Positions 1 to 8,729 of a stretch of DNA of 64,000 nt are shown here, piece by piece; position 1 is the stretch's first letter, and the number at the start of each line of letters is the position of its first letter. This DNA is from Vibrio sp. 10N.286.49.B1 (GTDB taxonomy: Bacteria; Pseudomonadota; Gammaproteobacteria; Enterobacterales; Vibrionaceae): the NCBI RefSeq assembly GCF_002873335.1, contig NZ_MCUW01000001.1:1-64000 (forward strand), given 5' to 3'. The position numbers and the translations under genes are program-made. The notes under the pieces are model-generated. The model made no database searches, was not told the DNA's origin, and saw only the letters and a program-made list of their open reading frames with translations.

Positions 1-1
1 G

Positions 2-868
2 CAACGTATGCGTGACTTGTCGCTACAATCTTCAAATGGTTCAAACTCAAAATCAGAGCGTGTCGCAATTCAAGAAGAAGTGACGGCGTTGAATGACGAG
101 CTTAACCGTATCGCTGAAACCACGTCTTTTGGTGGTAACCGTCTATTAAACGGTACCTACGGTACACAATCATTCCAAATCGGCGCAGACAATGGTGAAG
201 CGGTGATGCTGAACCTTAATGACATGCGCTCTGATAACTCAAGAATGGGTGGCACAAGCTACCAAGCAGAAAACGCAAAAGGCAAAGACTGGAGCGTAGC
301 AGCCGGTTCAAATGACTTGAACATCACACTAACAGACAGCTTTGGTGAAGAGCAAAACATCGCTATCACGGCTAAATCGGGTGATGACATCGAGCAACTG
401 GCGACTTACATCAATGGTCAAACTGACCTTGTGAAAGCATCGGTCAACGAAGATGGTCAGCTGCAAATGTTTGCCGGTAACAACAAAGTAGACGGCGAAG
501 TATCGTTTGGTGGATCACTGGCGGGTGAGCTTGGCATGCAAGACGGCCAAGCGGTTACGGTTAACACTATTGACGTAACAAGCGTGGGTGGTGCACAAGA
601 GTCAGTTGCTATCATCGATTCAGCATTGAAATATGTGGATAGCCACCGTGCTGAACTTGGTGCATTCCAAAACCGTTTCGACCATGCGATCAACAACCTT
701 GATAACATTAACGAAAACGTGAATGCCTCGAAGAGCCGTATCAAAGATACTGACTTCGCCAAAGAAACCACTGAGATGACGAAGAACCAAATTCTTTCTC
801 AAGCTTCAAGCTCAATCTTGGCACAAGCCAAGCAAGCGCCTCAAGCGGCAATGAGTCTGCTAGGTTAA
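2..868 (+). CDS. Flagellin (5' end cut by window edge)
   Basis: Polar flagellar filament subunit, secreted through the flagellar type III apparatus and polymerised under the FliD cap. The frame is open from the first bases of the window, so the N-terminal D0 part (about 90 residues, judged from the next gene) is missing. What remains has the end of the conserved N-terminal helix ([11 protein letters not shown]), a variable centre, and the conserved C-terminal helix ending in MSLLG. It is closely related to the flagellin at 1213-2343: the first 60 or so visible residues are the same, while the central region has diverged. A hairpin terminator follows at 944. Vibrios usually carry several flagellin paralogues, so no letter (flaA, C, D and so on) is assigned. 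Confidence 0.95.
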   Translation, partial: QRMRDLSLQSSNGSNSKSERVAIQEEVTALNDELNRIAETTSFGGNRLLNGTYGTQSFQIGADNGEAVMLNLNDMRSDNSRMGGTSYQAENAKGKDWSVAAGSNDLNITLTDSFGEEQNIAITAKSGDDIEQLATYINGQTDLVKASVNEDGQLQMFAGNNKVDGEVSFGGSLAGELGMQDGQAVTVNTIDVTSVGGAQESVAIIDSALKYVDSHRAELGAFQNRFDHAINNLDNINENVNASKSRIKDTDFAKETTEMTKNQILSQASSSILAQAKQAPQAAMSLLG

Positions 869-943
869 CGACATCACGTTGTGAATTGATAGCGTTTTGG
901 ATTGAATCGTTATTGTTCATAATCGTCGCGACTCTTTATTATG

Positions 944-970
944 AAACCAGAGCTTATGCTCTGGTTTTTT
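944..970 (+). terminator. Rho-independent terminator after flagellin 1
   Basis: Inverted repeat aaaccagagc / gctctggttt with loop ttat, followed by a run of T. It separates the two flagellin genes, so the second needs its own promoter. Confidence 0.9.
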
Positions 971-1097
971 CGTTTGAATGATCGCTAGCGCGTGCTTATT
1001 TGAAAAAAATCAATAATTCAGTGAGTACGTTATTCCAGATCAGGATCACATTTGCCCAATCAATTGAATTAATTAGCCAAAAAGCGTTTTTTTTTCC

Positions 1098-1124
1098 TAA
1101 AGGTTCTAATTTAGTCGCCGTTAA
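1098..1124 (+). promoter_or_regulatory. Sigma-28 (FliA) promoter of flagellin 2
   Basis: TAAA, exactly 15 bases, then GCCGTTAA; the known FliA consensus is TAAA-N15-GCCGATAA, so only one base differs. It lies about 90 bases before the flagellin start. FliA itself is encoded at 35436. The rest of the 344-base gap at 869-1212 holds the preceding terminator and AT-rich sequence without a gene. Confidence 0.85.
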
Positions 1125-1212
1125 AGGGAATGAGAGAAATGATATAGATGTGCCAACGTGAGGTGAGAGACTCGGCGGCCATCTACCCAAAAATGCCTAA
1201 GGAGATCAATTT

Positions 1213-2343
1213 ATGGCGATTAATGTAAACACTAACGTGTCTGCAATGACAGCACAGCGCTATCTAAGCACAGCTGCAGAGAACACCACCAAGTCAATGG
1301 AGCGTCTGTCTTCTGGCTATAAAATCAACAGCGCAAAAGATGACGCTGCGGGTCTACAAATTTCTAACCGTTTGAATGCACAAAGCCGTGGCCTAGACAT
1401 GGCGGTGAAAAATGCCAACGATGGTATTTCAATTGCACAAACTGCAGAAGGGGCAATGGATGAATCGACAAACATCCTGCAACGTATGCGTGATTTGTCT
1501 CTTCAATCTTCAAATGGTTCTAACTCCAAGTCAGAGCGTGTGGCTATCCAAGAAGAAGTGACGGCGCTAAACGACGAGCTAAACCGTATCGCTGAAACCA
1601 CTTCATTTGGTGGTAACCGCCTTCTTAACGGTACGTACGGAACACAATCGTTCCAGATCGGTGCTGATTCAGGTGAAGCGGTTATGTTGTCTATGGGCAA
1701 CATGCGTTCTGATACAACGGGTATGGGCGGCAAAAGCTATGCCTCTGAAGAAGGCAAAGATGCGAGCTGGCGTGTAGGTCAAGATGCACAGCTGACAATG
1801 AACTACACCAATAAACAAGGTGAAGAAGTTGAGCTCTCTATCAGCGCTAAACAGGGCGATGATATTGAACAGTTAGCCACTTATATCAACGGTCAAAGCG
1901 GTGATGTAAAAGCGTCTGTTAGTGAAGACGGAAAAATGCAGCTCTTCGCCGCGACTCAAAAAGTTGCTGGTGGGGTTGAATTTGGCGGTAACTTGGCCTC
2001 TGAACTGAGCATTGGTGATGCAAAAGACGTCACAGTAAAAGATATTGATGTCACGTCGGTTGGTGGTGCTCAAGAAGCCGTTGCGATTATTGATGGTGCG
2101 TTGAAAAATGTCGATTCAGAACGCGCGTCATTAGGTGCATTCCAAAACCGTTTTGATCATGCGATTAACAACCTCAGCAACATTAACGAGAATGTAAACG
2201 CATCAAATAGCCGCATCAAAGATACGGATTATGCAAAAGAAACGACAGCGATGACGAAGAACCAGATCTTGCAACAAGCAAGTACTTCGATTCTGGCGCA
2301 AGCGAAACAATCGCCGTCTGCAGCACTTAGTTTATTAGGTTAA
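1213..2343 (+). CDS. Flagellin
   Basis: Complete 376-residue flagellin, the usual Vibrio length. The N-terminus [18 protein letters not shown] and the C-terminus [16 protein letters not shown] are the conserved D0 helices that pack the filament core. The centre (about residues 170-280) is the variable exposed part. A strong ribosome site, aaggag at 1199-1204, supports the ATG at 1213. Control is by the sigma-28 promoter at 1098, so it is expected to be a late (class IV) gene made after hook completion. It is a paralogue of the gene ending at 868, with many synonymous differences in the shared part. Confidence 0.97.
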   Translation: MAINVNTNVSAMTAQRYLSTAAENTTKSMERLSSGYKINSAKDDAAGLQISNRLNAQSRGLDMAVKNANDGISIAQTAEGAMDESTNILQRMRDLSLQSSNGSNSKSERVAIQEEVTALNDELNRIAETTSFGGNRLLNGTYGTQSFQIGADSGEAVMLSMGNMRSDTTGMGGKSYASEEGKDASWRVGQDAQLTMNYTNKQGEEVELSISAKQGDDIEQLATYINGQSGDVKASVSEDGKMQLFAATQKVAGGVEFGGNLASELSIGDAKDVTVKDIDVTSVGGAQEAVAIIDGALKNVDSERASLGAFQNRFDHAINNLSNINENVNASNSRIKDTDYAKETTAMTKNQILQQASTSILAQAKQSPSAALSLLG

Positions 2344-2374
2344 TTCAAGGCAAGTACAACCTTAGGCAAGTCGT

Positions 2375-2405
2375 ATTGACGGTTCATCATAGTAACCGTC
2401 AATTT
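2375..2405 (+). terminator. Hairpin after flagellin 2
   Basis: Perfect 10-base inverted repeat attgacggtt / aaccgtcaat with a 9-base loop. The following T run is short, so termination may be partial and flaG may also be read from upstream. Confidence 0.55.
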
Positions 2406-2477
2406 CCATGTTTAGTTCAATAATGATGAGGTATTGGGCTGAGCATGGGCAATTAAGGTGAGAAACGGGAGACTGTT

Positions 2478-2939
2478 ATGGATATTTCATCCTACGCATC
2501 GAACATTCAGCCTTTTGCCACGTCTAGTGGCACAAAAATTGCTTCAAATAATACAGCAAGTGCGGCAACGCAGAGTCAGTCAAATGAGAATCGGGTCAAT
2601 CAGACACCTGAGGCTCATAGGGTTAACCCTGAGAAAAAAAACGAGAATGAAGCCTTAGCAAAAGATAAGACTTCGCAAGTTATTCAACATATTGCAAAAG
2701 AACGTCAAGATCTTAATGATGTTGAACGTGAAAGAATGGTCGAACGTCTAGATGAATTTTTGACAACGATGAACACCAGTTTATCGATCCGTCAGGACGA
2801 AGAATCAGGGCGACATATTGTGACCATTTTTGCCAGCGATACCGGCGAAATTATTCGCCAGGTACCGGATGAAGATTTACTTGTTGTTCTCGAACGCCTT
2901 GAAAAACACGCCTCTGTCAGTATCGACATGCGAGTTTAA
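2478..2939 (+). CDS. flaG: FlaG family flagellar protein
   Basis: Protein of 153 residues. The C-terminal half (about 90-153) is the FlaG domain, with the typical stretch around EIIRQVPDEDLL; the N-terminal 70 residues are polar and probably disordered. FlaG is a small cytoplasmic protein of the filament gene cluster, reported to influence filament length; its mechanism is not well known. It sits between flagellin and fliD as in other vibrios. The ATG at 2478 has a cgggag ribosome site. An overlapping frame starting at 2458 is a shadow. Confidence 0.9.
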   Translation: MDISSYASNIQPFATSSGTKIASNNTASAATQSQSNENRVNQTPEAHRVNPEKKNENEALAKDKTSQVIQHIAKERQDLNDVERERMVERLDEFLTTMNTSLSIRQDEESGRHIVTIFASDTGEIIRQVPDEDLLVVLERLEKHASVSIDMRV

Positions 2940-2997
2940 TGAACACCTTACGCACTAATGTAGGCGTATAGTGAATGTATTAACTTGAAGCGGTTTG

Positions 2998-4944
2998 GTG
3001 AATATGGGCCCGATAGGGATGTCTTCTGGCATGGATATCAATTCCATGGTGAGCAAAATAGTCAATGCAGAGCGCGTGCCTAAGCAGCAGCGTATTGACT
3101 ATGAGCGCACTAAAATTGATTCCAGTGTCAGTGCCTATGGGCGGCTCAGAGAGTCACTAGATACGATGAAAAACCTAATGGCAAACTTTCGTCAGGAAAA
3201 AGCGTTCGCAGTGCGCAGCGTGGACACTTCTGAAGAAAATATTGTCACGGCAACCGCCTCTACGGATGCGATCGCTGGCAAATATGCAGTCGATGTATTG
3301 CAACTTGCTCAGAGCCATAAAGTGGCCTCTGATGTCGTTCCTGACGACACGAGGTTTGGGCCGGGCAAGTTGCAAATTTCTCTAGGCGAAGACAACTTCG
3401 ACCTATCTCTTGGTAAAAACTCTAAACTTGTTGATGTCGTTCGGGCGATTAACGGTGCTCGCGATAATCCTGGTATCCGTGCCTCAATCATTAAAGATAT
3501 GAACGGACCTCGCCTGATCGTTGCTGCGAACCAATCTGGCGCCGAAAAAAACATTCTAATTGATGTCGAAGCTGAGGCTGGTAATGAACTGTTTCGCTTT
3601 GAGTACAAGACAATAGAACAACGAGTAAAAGACCTTGAACAAGCTCAATCTGATGCTCTAGCGTTATTGGGGCTTCCCGACCAATCCTCCGAAATGGCCG
3701 CGACTGATGCGACATTGACGGATGAAGAAGCAAAGACTCAAGCAGATGTCGTTGACGATGACAACGCAGCACTAGATGACACTGCGGCCGATAGTGATAT
3801 TGATACGCAAGTAAAACAAGAGGCAACATCTGGCCGCCCAGAAGATACCATTCCTGGCTGGACTGAGACCGCATCAGGCACATTGATGGATTCCTACCAA
3901 GCACCAGAGCCTGAACTCGACGAAAAGGCATTGGCCAAATCCCAAGAAGTACCGGGTTGGACCAATACGGCCTCAGGAACGCTCACCGATTCTTATGTCA
4001 CACCAGCTGAAGCACAAGCAAAGTTAGAACAAGAACTAAAAGCTGAAAAAGCAGCCATTGCTAAAGCGGTTGCTGATGGTGACATGAGTGAAGCGGAAGC
4101 GAAACAGATTGAACGAGAAAAGCTCACACCAGAAGAGCGTGAGCGAATTGAGAAAGTTGAAACAACGCAAGCGGAACTAGCGGAAGCTCAGCGTTCATTA
4201 CAAATCTATAAGGGAATGGCTGAAGTTCAAGGCGCGCAAGACTCTATTGTTGTGCTTGATGGGGTCGCTGAGCTCGCAAGTAGCAATAACGTCATTGAGG
4301 ATGCGATCGAAGGGGTTGATTTAACCTTAAAAGGTACCACCCAACCCGGTGAGCGCCCCGCTGAAATCGGCGTCGAGTACGATAGGCAAAGTGTCCGTGC
4401 GGACATCGAGCAGTTTGTTGATGCCTATAACCAATTCTTCCAAGTATCCAAAGACTTGGCCAAGGCCGACCCAACGACGGGCCAAACTGGGCCATTAGCC
4501 GGTGATAGTGTAGTCCGAAGCGCAGACTCGCGTTTGAAAAGCGTATTCTCAAGCTCTGTGGAAGGGGCGCCTGATGATCTTAAAACACTCACAGAATTCG
4601 GTATTACCACCACGCGACAAGGTAACCTAGAAATCAATTACCAGATGCTTGATAAGCAGCTGAATAACAATTTCAATAAGCTAGAAGATTTTTTTGGTGG
4701 TAATAATGGCTTTGCGAAAAAGGTCGAAGATGCCATTCATAGTATGACTGGTGTGACGGGTTCAATCCGAACTCGAGAGAAAAGTTTAACAGAGCGAAAT
4801 TATAGCCTGAACGATGACCAAGTGACGCTAAATCGACGCATGGAAGGGCTGGAAAAACGGACCCATGACAAGTTTGCTGCGATGCAAGATGCGACCGGAA
4901 AGATGCAATCACAATTGGCAGGAATGATGAATGCTTTGTCTTAA
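2998..4944 (+). CDS. fliD: Flagellar filament cap protein FliD (HAP2)
   Basis: Cap protein that sits at the filament tip and folds incoming flagellin. The N-terminus (GPIGMSSGMDINSMVSKIV) and C-terminus are the conserved coiled-coil D0/D1 parts (FliD_N and FliD_C). About 648 residues is long for the family in general but in the range of Vibrio FliD. The extra length is an acidic insert at about residues 225-395, which contains two copies of PGWT(E/N)TASGTL(M/T)DSY (3850-4002) and a charged helical stretch rich in A, E and K. The GTG at 2998 gives the N-terminus expected from the family; TTG 2995 and ATG 3004 are alternatives. Confidence 0.94.
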   Translation: MNMGPIGMSSGMDINSMVSKIVNAERVPKQQRIDYERTKIDSSVSAYGRLRESLDTMKNLMANFRQEKAFAVRSVDTSEENIVTATASTDAIAGKYAVDVLQLAQSHKVASDVVPDDTRFGPGKLQISLGEDNFDLSLGKNSKLVDVVRAINGARDNPGIRASIIKDMNGPRLIVAANQSGAEKNILIDVEAEAGNELFRFEYKTIEQRVKDLEQAQSDALALLGLPDQSSEMAATDATLTDEEAKTQADVVDDDNAALDDTAADSDIDTQVKQEATSGRPEDTIPGWTETASGTLMDSYQAPEPELDEKALAKSQEVPGWTNTASGTLTDSYVTPAEAQAKLEQELKAEKAAIAKAVADGDMSEAEAKQIEREKLTPEERERIEKVETTQAELAEAQRSLQIYKGMAEVQGAQDSIVVLDGVAELASSNNVIEDAIEGVDLTLKGTTQPGERPAEIGVEYDRQSVRADIEQFVDAYNQFFQVSKDLAKADPTTGQTGPLAGDSVVRSADSRLKSVFSSSVEGAPDDLKTLTEFGITTTRQGNLEINYQMLDKQLNNNFNKLEDFFGGNNGFAKKVEDAIHSMTGVTGSIRTREKSLTERNYSLNDDQVTLNRRMEGLEKRTHDKFAAMQDATGKMQSQLAGMMNALS

Positions 4945-5026
4945 CGTAGGTGCACTTTGGGTGACACGGCAAAACGAGACATTAGACTATTTAACTTGCT
5001 GTTAATGATGGAAAAAGGTCTGGGAA

Positions 5027-5329
5027 GTGACGATATTCAAACAACTACGTGATACGGATCACCAATTGCTATCACATTTGGAAAATCTTGAGTTAAATAC
5101 TGAAGAAATTCACATCTTGGTCGATACAAGAGAACAGATAATAAAGACGTTGATTGCTGCTTGTGAGCGTAACCCTCGTTTAAAACAGAGTGAGGAGTGG
5201 CGGCTAGCGGTTCAACAGACCCAGCACGTCACCACCAAGATGCATTCTAAAACCGAACAACTCGGACTGTCGCTCAGAAAATACCGACATGGTAAAAAAT
5301 CTTTGCAGCAGTACCAAAAATTTATTTGA
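5027..5329 (+). CDS. flaI: FlaI/FliT-like flagellar export chaperone
   Basis: A 100-residue helical, charged protein starting at GTG. Its position between fliD and fliS matches Vibrio flaI, a FliT-like protein. FliT proteins are cytoplasmic chaperones that hold the FliD cap before export. Direct motif evidence is weak because the family is short and divergent; the call rests on size, helical composition and gene order. The stop lies 10 bases before the fliS start, so the two are probably co-translated. Confidence 0.75.
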   Translation: MTIFKQLRDTDHQLLSHLENLELNTEEIHILVDTREQIIKTLIAACERNPRLKQSEEWRLAVQQTQHVTTKMHSKTEQLGLSLRKYRHGKKSLQQYQKFI

Positions 5330-5339
5330 GAGGACAGTG

Positions 5340-5750
5340 ATGCGTGGTTCATTACAAGCTTACAAGAAAGTATCCGTAGACAGCCAGCTTAGTGCTGCCT
5401 CACCGCACAAAGTCATCCAGATGCTGATGGGCGGAGCGATAGAAAGACTGATTCAAGCCAAAGCGGCGATGCAGCAAGGCAATATCCCAGTGAAGGGAGA
5501 GCGTATCGGTAAAGCGCTTGATATCATTATTGCATTGCGCAGCTGCCTTTCGATGGACGATGGTGGGGATATCGCTAAGAACCTTGACCAACTTTATGAG
5601 TTTATGATCACTCAGATTACGGAAGCCAACCATCATAATAACCCTGAGCCTATCGACGACGTTATCGATATTATCCGCGAAATTAAGTCTGCATGGGACC
5701 AAATTCCAGCCGGTTTTCACAATTTAACCGCGGAAGAAGTCGGCATTTAA
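5340..5750 (+). CDS. fliS: Flagellin export chaperone FliS
   Basis: A 136-residue chaperone that binds the flagellin C-terminus and prevents early polymerisation. The N-terminus MRGSLQAYKKVSVDSQLSAASPHKVIQML is typical FliS (the AY..V and SPH..I.ML pattern). The ATG at 5340 has an agagga ribosome site. A longer frame starting at 5289 overlaps flaI and adds a non-conserved leader, so it was not used. It is the last gene of the filament group; a terminator follows at 5816. Confidence 0.95.
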   Translation: MRGSLQAYKKVSVDSQLSAASPHKVIQMLMGGAIERLIQAKAAMQQGNIPVKGERIGKALDIIIALRSCLSMDDGGDIAKNLDQLYEFMITQITEANHHNNPEPIDDVIDIIREIKSAWDQIPAGFHNLTAEEVGI

Positions 5751-5815
5751 GCGGAATTAACCTCTTAAACTGAGGGCGATGGCGTTGCCTTATAAGGTTA
5801 TTGTCAATAGAATAG

Positions 5816-5848
5816 ACGCCATCCGATGCCAGATGGCGTTTTTTGTTT
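5816..5848 (+). terminator. Terminator after fliS
   Basis: Stem acgccatc / gatggcgt with an 8-base loop and a run of six T. It separates the filament genes from flrA. Confidence 0.85.
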
Positions 5849-5931
5849 CCAACTCGCTATTTTATAAAGTCAATTATATAAAGTGACCAATTGGTAAGTG
5901 AGTGGCGCTTATAGAGTGCAATGACAAATAT

Positions 5932-5960
5932 TTGACGTTACTTTGGTGATCATTTTTTAT
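5932..5960 (+). promoter_or_regulatory. Possible sigma-70 promoter of flrA
   Basis: TTGACG, 17 bases, TTTTAT; transcription would start about 14 bases before the flrA ATG. The -35 is good, the -10 matches four of six. FlrA is the class I gene of the Vibrio hierarchy, so a housekeeping promoter is expected. The gap also carries a repeated tataaagt (around 5860-5885). Confidence 0.4.
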
Positions 5961-5980
5961 CGAGGCGTTACTCTCACAAG

Positions 5981-7441
5981 ATGCATGGTTTAGCTAAATT
6001 ACTCGTCATCGCTGACGATGAGAAAATTCGTACCAATCTAAACACCATTTTAGAGTTTGTCGGCGAGCACTGTGTCACGATTCCTTCAAGTGATATCCAT
6101 CAAGTTGATTGGTCCCAAGCATGGTCAGGTTGCATTGTAGGGGCAGTAAGTCACCCTACCTTTTCTGAAGCCTTATTATCTCAACTCTCGCAGAGTAATC
6201 ATGTGCCGTTGCTTGTCACGAGCGAGTTCTCTGGAATGGTAGAGCCTCTGACGAATTATGTTGGTGAGCTTGAGTTACCTCTGAATTATCCGCAACTGAG
6301 TGATGCGCTGCGACATTGCCAAGATTTTCTAGGGCGCAAAGGCGTTCAAGTTCCCTCGAACAGTCGGAAAAACACCTTATTTAGAAGCCTTGTTGGCCAA
6401 AGTAAGGGTATCCAAGATGTACGACACCTTATTGAGCAAGTGTCTGGCTCGGAAGCGAGCGTACTTATATTGGGTGAGTCAGGGACGGGAAAAGAGGTTG
6501 TTGCCCGCAATATTCATTATCATTCGAGCCGCCGTGGTGGGCCATTTGTACCTATCAACTGTGGGGCGATTCCCCCTGATCTTCTCGAAAGTGAGCTGTT
6601 CGGTCATGAGAAAGGGGCGTTTACAGGCGCGATTACTTCTCGAAAAGGCCGCTTTGAGCTAGCAGAAGGCGGGACACTATTTTTAGACGAAATTGGCGAT
6701 ATGCCAATGTCGATGCAGGTCAAGTTACTGCGAGTTCTGCAAGAACGAGTCTTTGAGCGTGTAGGTGGAACGGTTGTTTTAAAGGCCAACGTACGTATTG
6801 TCGCTGCCACTCACCGCAATCTGGAAAATATGATTCAATGTGGAGATTTTCGTGAGGATCTTTTCTACCGTTTGAACGTGTTTCCAATTGAAATGCCATC
6901 ATTAAAAGACCGAAAAGAAGACATCCCACTGTTGCTACAAGAACTCCTAACTCGCTTAGAGGCGGAAGGGGGGCAACCTATCTGTTTCACACCGCGTTCG
7001 GTGAACTCGTTAATGGAACATGATTGGCCGGGGAATGTACGAGAACTCGCGAATCTAGTGGAAAGAATGGTGATTCTGTACCCGAACAGCTTAGTGGATG
7101 TCAATCACTTACCAGTGAAGTATCGCTATAGTGATATCCCAGAATTCCAGCCTGAAATGAATGCCTTTAAAACGGTGGAAGAACAAGAGCGCGATGCTTT
7201 AGACAGCATTTTCTCTGATGATTTTAGCCTCAGTGAGCCAGAAATCGACGATTACAACGCCCCTCAAGCATTACCCGCAGAAGGGGTCAATCTGAAAGAG
7301 ATGCTGGCAGACTTGGAAGTGAATATGATTAACCAAGCACTAGATGCCCAAGATGGCATTGTTGCTCGCGCCGCGGATATGCTTGGAATGAGACGAACAA
7401 CGCTTGTAGAGAAAATGAGAAAATACAGTCTAAATCGCTAG
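5981..7441 (+). CDS. flrA: Flagellar master regulator FlrA (sigma-54 activator)
   Basis: Bacterial enhancer-binding protein at the top of the polar flagellar cascade (FleQ family). Order: degenerate receiver-like N-terminal domain (about 1-115, starting MHGLAKLLVIADDE), AAA+ domain with Walker A GESGTGKE near 165, the sigma-54 contacting loop GAFTGA near 212, Walker B GGTLFLDEIGD, and a Fis-type helix-turn-helix at the C-terminus (ARAADMLGMRRTTLVEKM). In this family the receiver lacks normal phosphorylation and c-di-GMP controls activity. At 486 residues it is full length. Expected targets in this window are the sigma-54 promoters before flrB, fliE and flhA. Confidence 0.96.
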   Translation: MHGLAKLLVIADDEKIRTNLNTILEFVGEHCVTIPSSDIHQVDWSQAWSGCIVGAVSHPTFSEALLSQLSQSNHVPLLVTSEFSGMVEPLTNYVGELELPLNYPQLSDALRHCQDFLGRKGVQVPSNSRKNTLFRSLVGQSKGIQDVRHLIEQVSGSEASVLILGESGTGKEVVARNIHYHSSRRGGPFVPINCGAIPPDLLESELFGHEKGAFTGAITSRKGRFELAEGGTLFLDEIGDMPMSMQVKLLRVLQERVFERVGGTVVLKANVRIVAATHRNLENMIQCGDFREDLFYRLNVFPIEMPSLKDRKEDIPLLLQELLTRLEAEGGQPICFTPRSVNSLMEHDWPGNVRELANLVERMVILYPNSLVDVNHLPVKYRYSDIPEFQPEMNAFKTVEEQERDALDSIFSDDFSLSEPEIDDYNAPQALPAEGVNLKEMLADLEVNMINQALDAQDGIVARAADMLGMRRTTLVEKMRKYSLNR

Positions 7442-7514
7442 CCTGCGTGACGTGAGTCACACTAAATATTGACGCGGCATTTTTTTGACGCGCTATGATT
7501 GTTATAAAACAAAG

Positions 7515-7560
7515 ACTTAAGCCCGGCATGCCTTTTGCATTACGGGCTTAAGTTGTTTTT
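7515..7560 (+). terminator. flrA terminator enclosing the flrB promoter
   Basis: Perfect 11-base stem acttaagcccg (7515-7525) / cgggcttaagt (7543-7553), then gttttt. The 17-base loop contains the sigma-54 promoter of flrBC (next entry). Confidence 0.8.
7524..7540 (+). promoter_or_regulatory. Sigma-54 promoter of flrBC
   Basis: cGGCATG-cctt-ttGCAT: GG at 7525-7526 and GC at 7537-7538 have the obligatory 10-base spacing. In Vibrio cholerae flrBC is known to be transcribed by sigma-54 with FlrA. Start of transcription is expected near 7550. Confidence 0.8.
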
Positions 7561-7652
7561 ACAGAACTGTATATTCTAAGCTGGGAGTGTCGGCGTCATA
7601 TCGACGATGTCACACGTGCTGCGCTTGGCAAAGAAAAAGGAATGCTTCATCC

Positions 7653-8729
7653 ATGAACTTGTCGTCACATGATGCCGCCGATCTGAACGAGCCGTCGTCT
7701 TCACATTTGGATTCTTTGGAATCACAAGTGGAGCGTTATCAGCAAGTTATAGAAGCAATGCCGGCTGGTGTCATTTTATTGGATACCCAGGGTGTGGTGA
7801 GGGAAGCGAATCCTGAGGCGCACCGAATTCTTGAATTGCCACTCGTTGGTCAAAAATGGTTTCATTTGATTCAGGTAGTTTTTGACCCTAAAGAAGATGA
7901 TGGTCATGAGGTGTCATTACGTAATGGACGGAAAGTACGCCTAGCGATTTCAGCCTCTTCGACGGGGCAACTGATACTGATCACCGATTTAACCGAAACG
8001 CGTTTGCTTCAGTCAAGAGTCAGTGACTTACAACGTTTGTCTTCGTTAGGGCGGATGGTGGCGTCATTGGCCCACCAGGTGCGCACGCCGTTATCGAGCG
8101 CCATGTTATATGCCTCCAACCTAGGGGCGCCTAACCTGAATGACGCTACACGTTCACGGTTTCAAATCAAGCTTGTGGATCGACTCCACGACCTCGAGAA
8201 GCAGGTGAATGACATGCTGTTGTTTGCTAAGGGAGGCGACAATAAAGTGGTTCAGCCTTTTTCATTAAAGGACTTGGTTGGTGAGTACCAACCGATGGTT
8301 GAGACAACGTTGAAAAGTAATCACATCGATTATTTCATCGAAGTGGAACAAGACCACGTTGAACTGCTGGGTAATGCGAATGCGATCGCATCGGCGTTGA
8401 GTAATCTGGTGTTAAATGCGGTGCAGATTAGCGGGAAAGAAGCCCAAGTCGATGTGTTTTTTCGCCCAGTAAACAATGAACTAAAGATTTCAGTACAGGA
8501 CAATGGTCCTGGCGTTCCTAAAGAATTACAGCAAAGCATAATGGAACCGTTTTTTACCACTCGCTCGCAAGGCACAGGCTTGGGTTTAGCGGTGGTGCAA
8601 ATGGTGTGTCGCGCCCATAACGGTCGACTCGAATTGATTTCAGAAGTAGGTGAAGGGGCGTGTTTTACGATGTGCCTGCCTCTTGCAGAACAGCCTGCTT
8701 CTGACGCAACACAACAAGGACAAGAATGA
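7653..8729 (+). CDS. flrB: Sensor histidine kinase FlrB
   Basis: Cytoplasmic kinase that phosphorylates FlrC. No membrane segment is seen. A PAS-like domain (about 30-115, MPAGVILLDTQGVVREAN) is followed by the HisKA dimerisation helix with the phospho-acceptor in LAHQVRTPLSS (His near 141) and a HATPase domain with DNGPGVP and TRSQGTGLGLAVV. The frame is open from a GTG at 7587, but those 22 extra codons (cysteine- and arginine-rich) look like leader; aagga at 7637-7641 favours the ATG at 7653 (358 residues). Its stop overlaps the start of flrC, so the two are translationally coupled. Confidence 0.94.
   Translation: MNLSSHDAADLNEPSSSHLDSLESQVERYQQVIEAMPAGVILLDTQGVVREANPEAHRILELPLVGQKWFHLIQVVFDPKEDDGHEVSLRNGRKVRLAISASSTGQLILITDLTETRLLQSRVSDLQRLSSLGRMVASLAHQVRTPLSSAMLYASNLGAPNLNDATRSRFQIKLVDRLHDLEKQVNDMLLFAKGGDNKVVQPFSLKDLVGEYQPMVETTLKSNHIDYFIEVEQDHVELLGNANAIASALSNLVLNAVQISGKEAQVDVFFRPVNNELKISVQDNGPGVPKELQQSIMEPFFTTRSQGTGLGLAVVQMVCRAHNGRLELISEVGEGACFTMCLPLAEQPASDATQQGQE

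Noticed and set aside
2425..2460. Sigma-54-like ttgggctgagcatgggc before flaG
   Set aside because: Spacing fits but the -12 part (gggc) departs from ttgc; kept out as too weak.
3491..3931. 146-codon minus-strand frame
   Set aside because: Opposite-strand shadow of fliD; no ribosome site.
7587..7652. Longer N-terminus for FlrB
   Set aside because: The 22 codons have an odd Cys/Arg-rich makeup and no ribosome site, while ATG 7653 has one.
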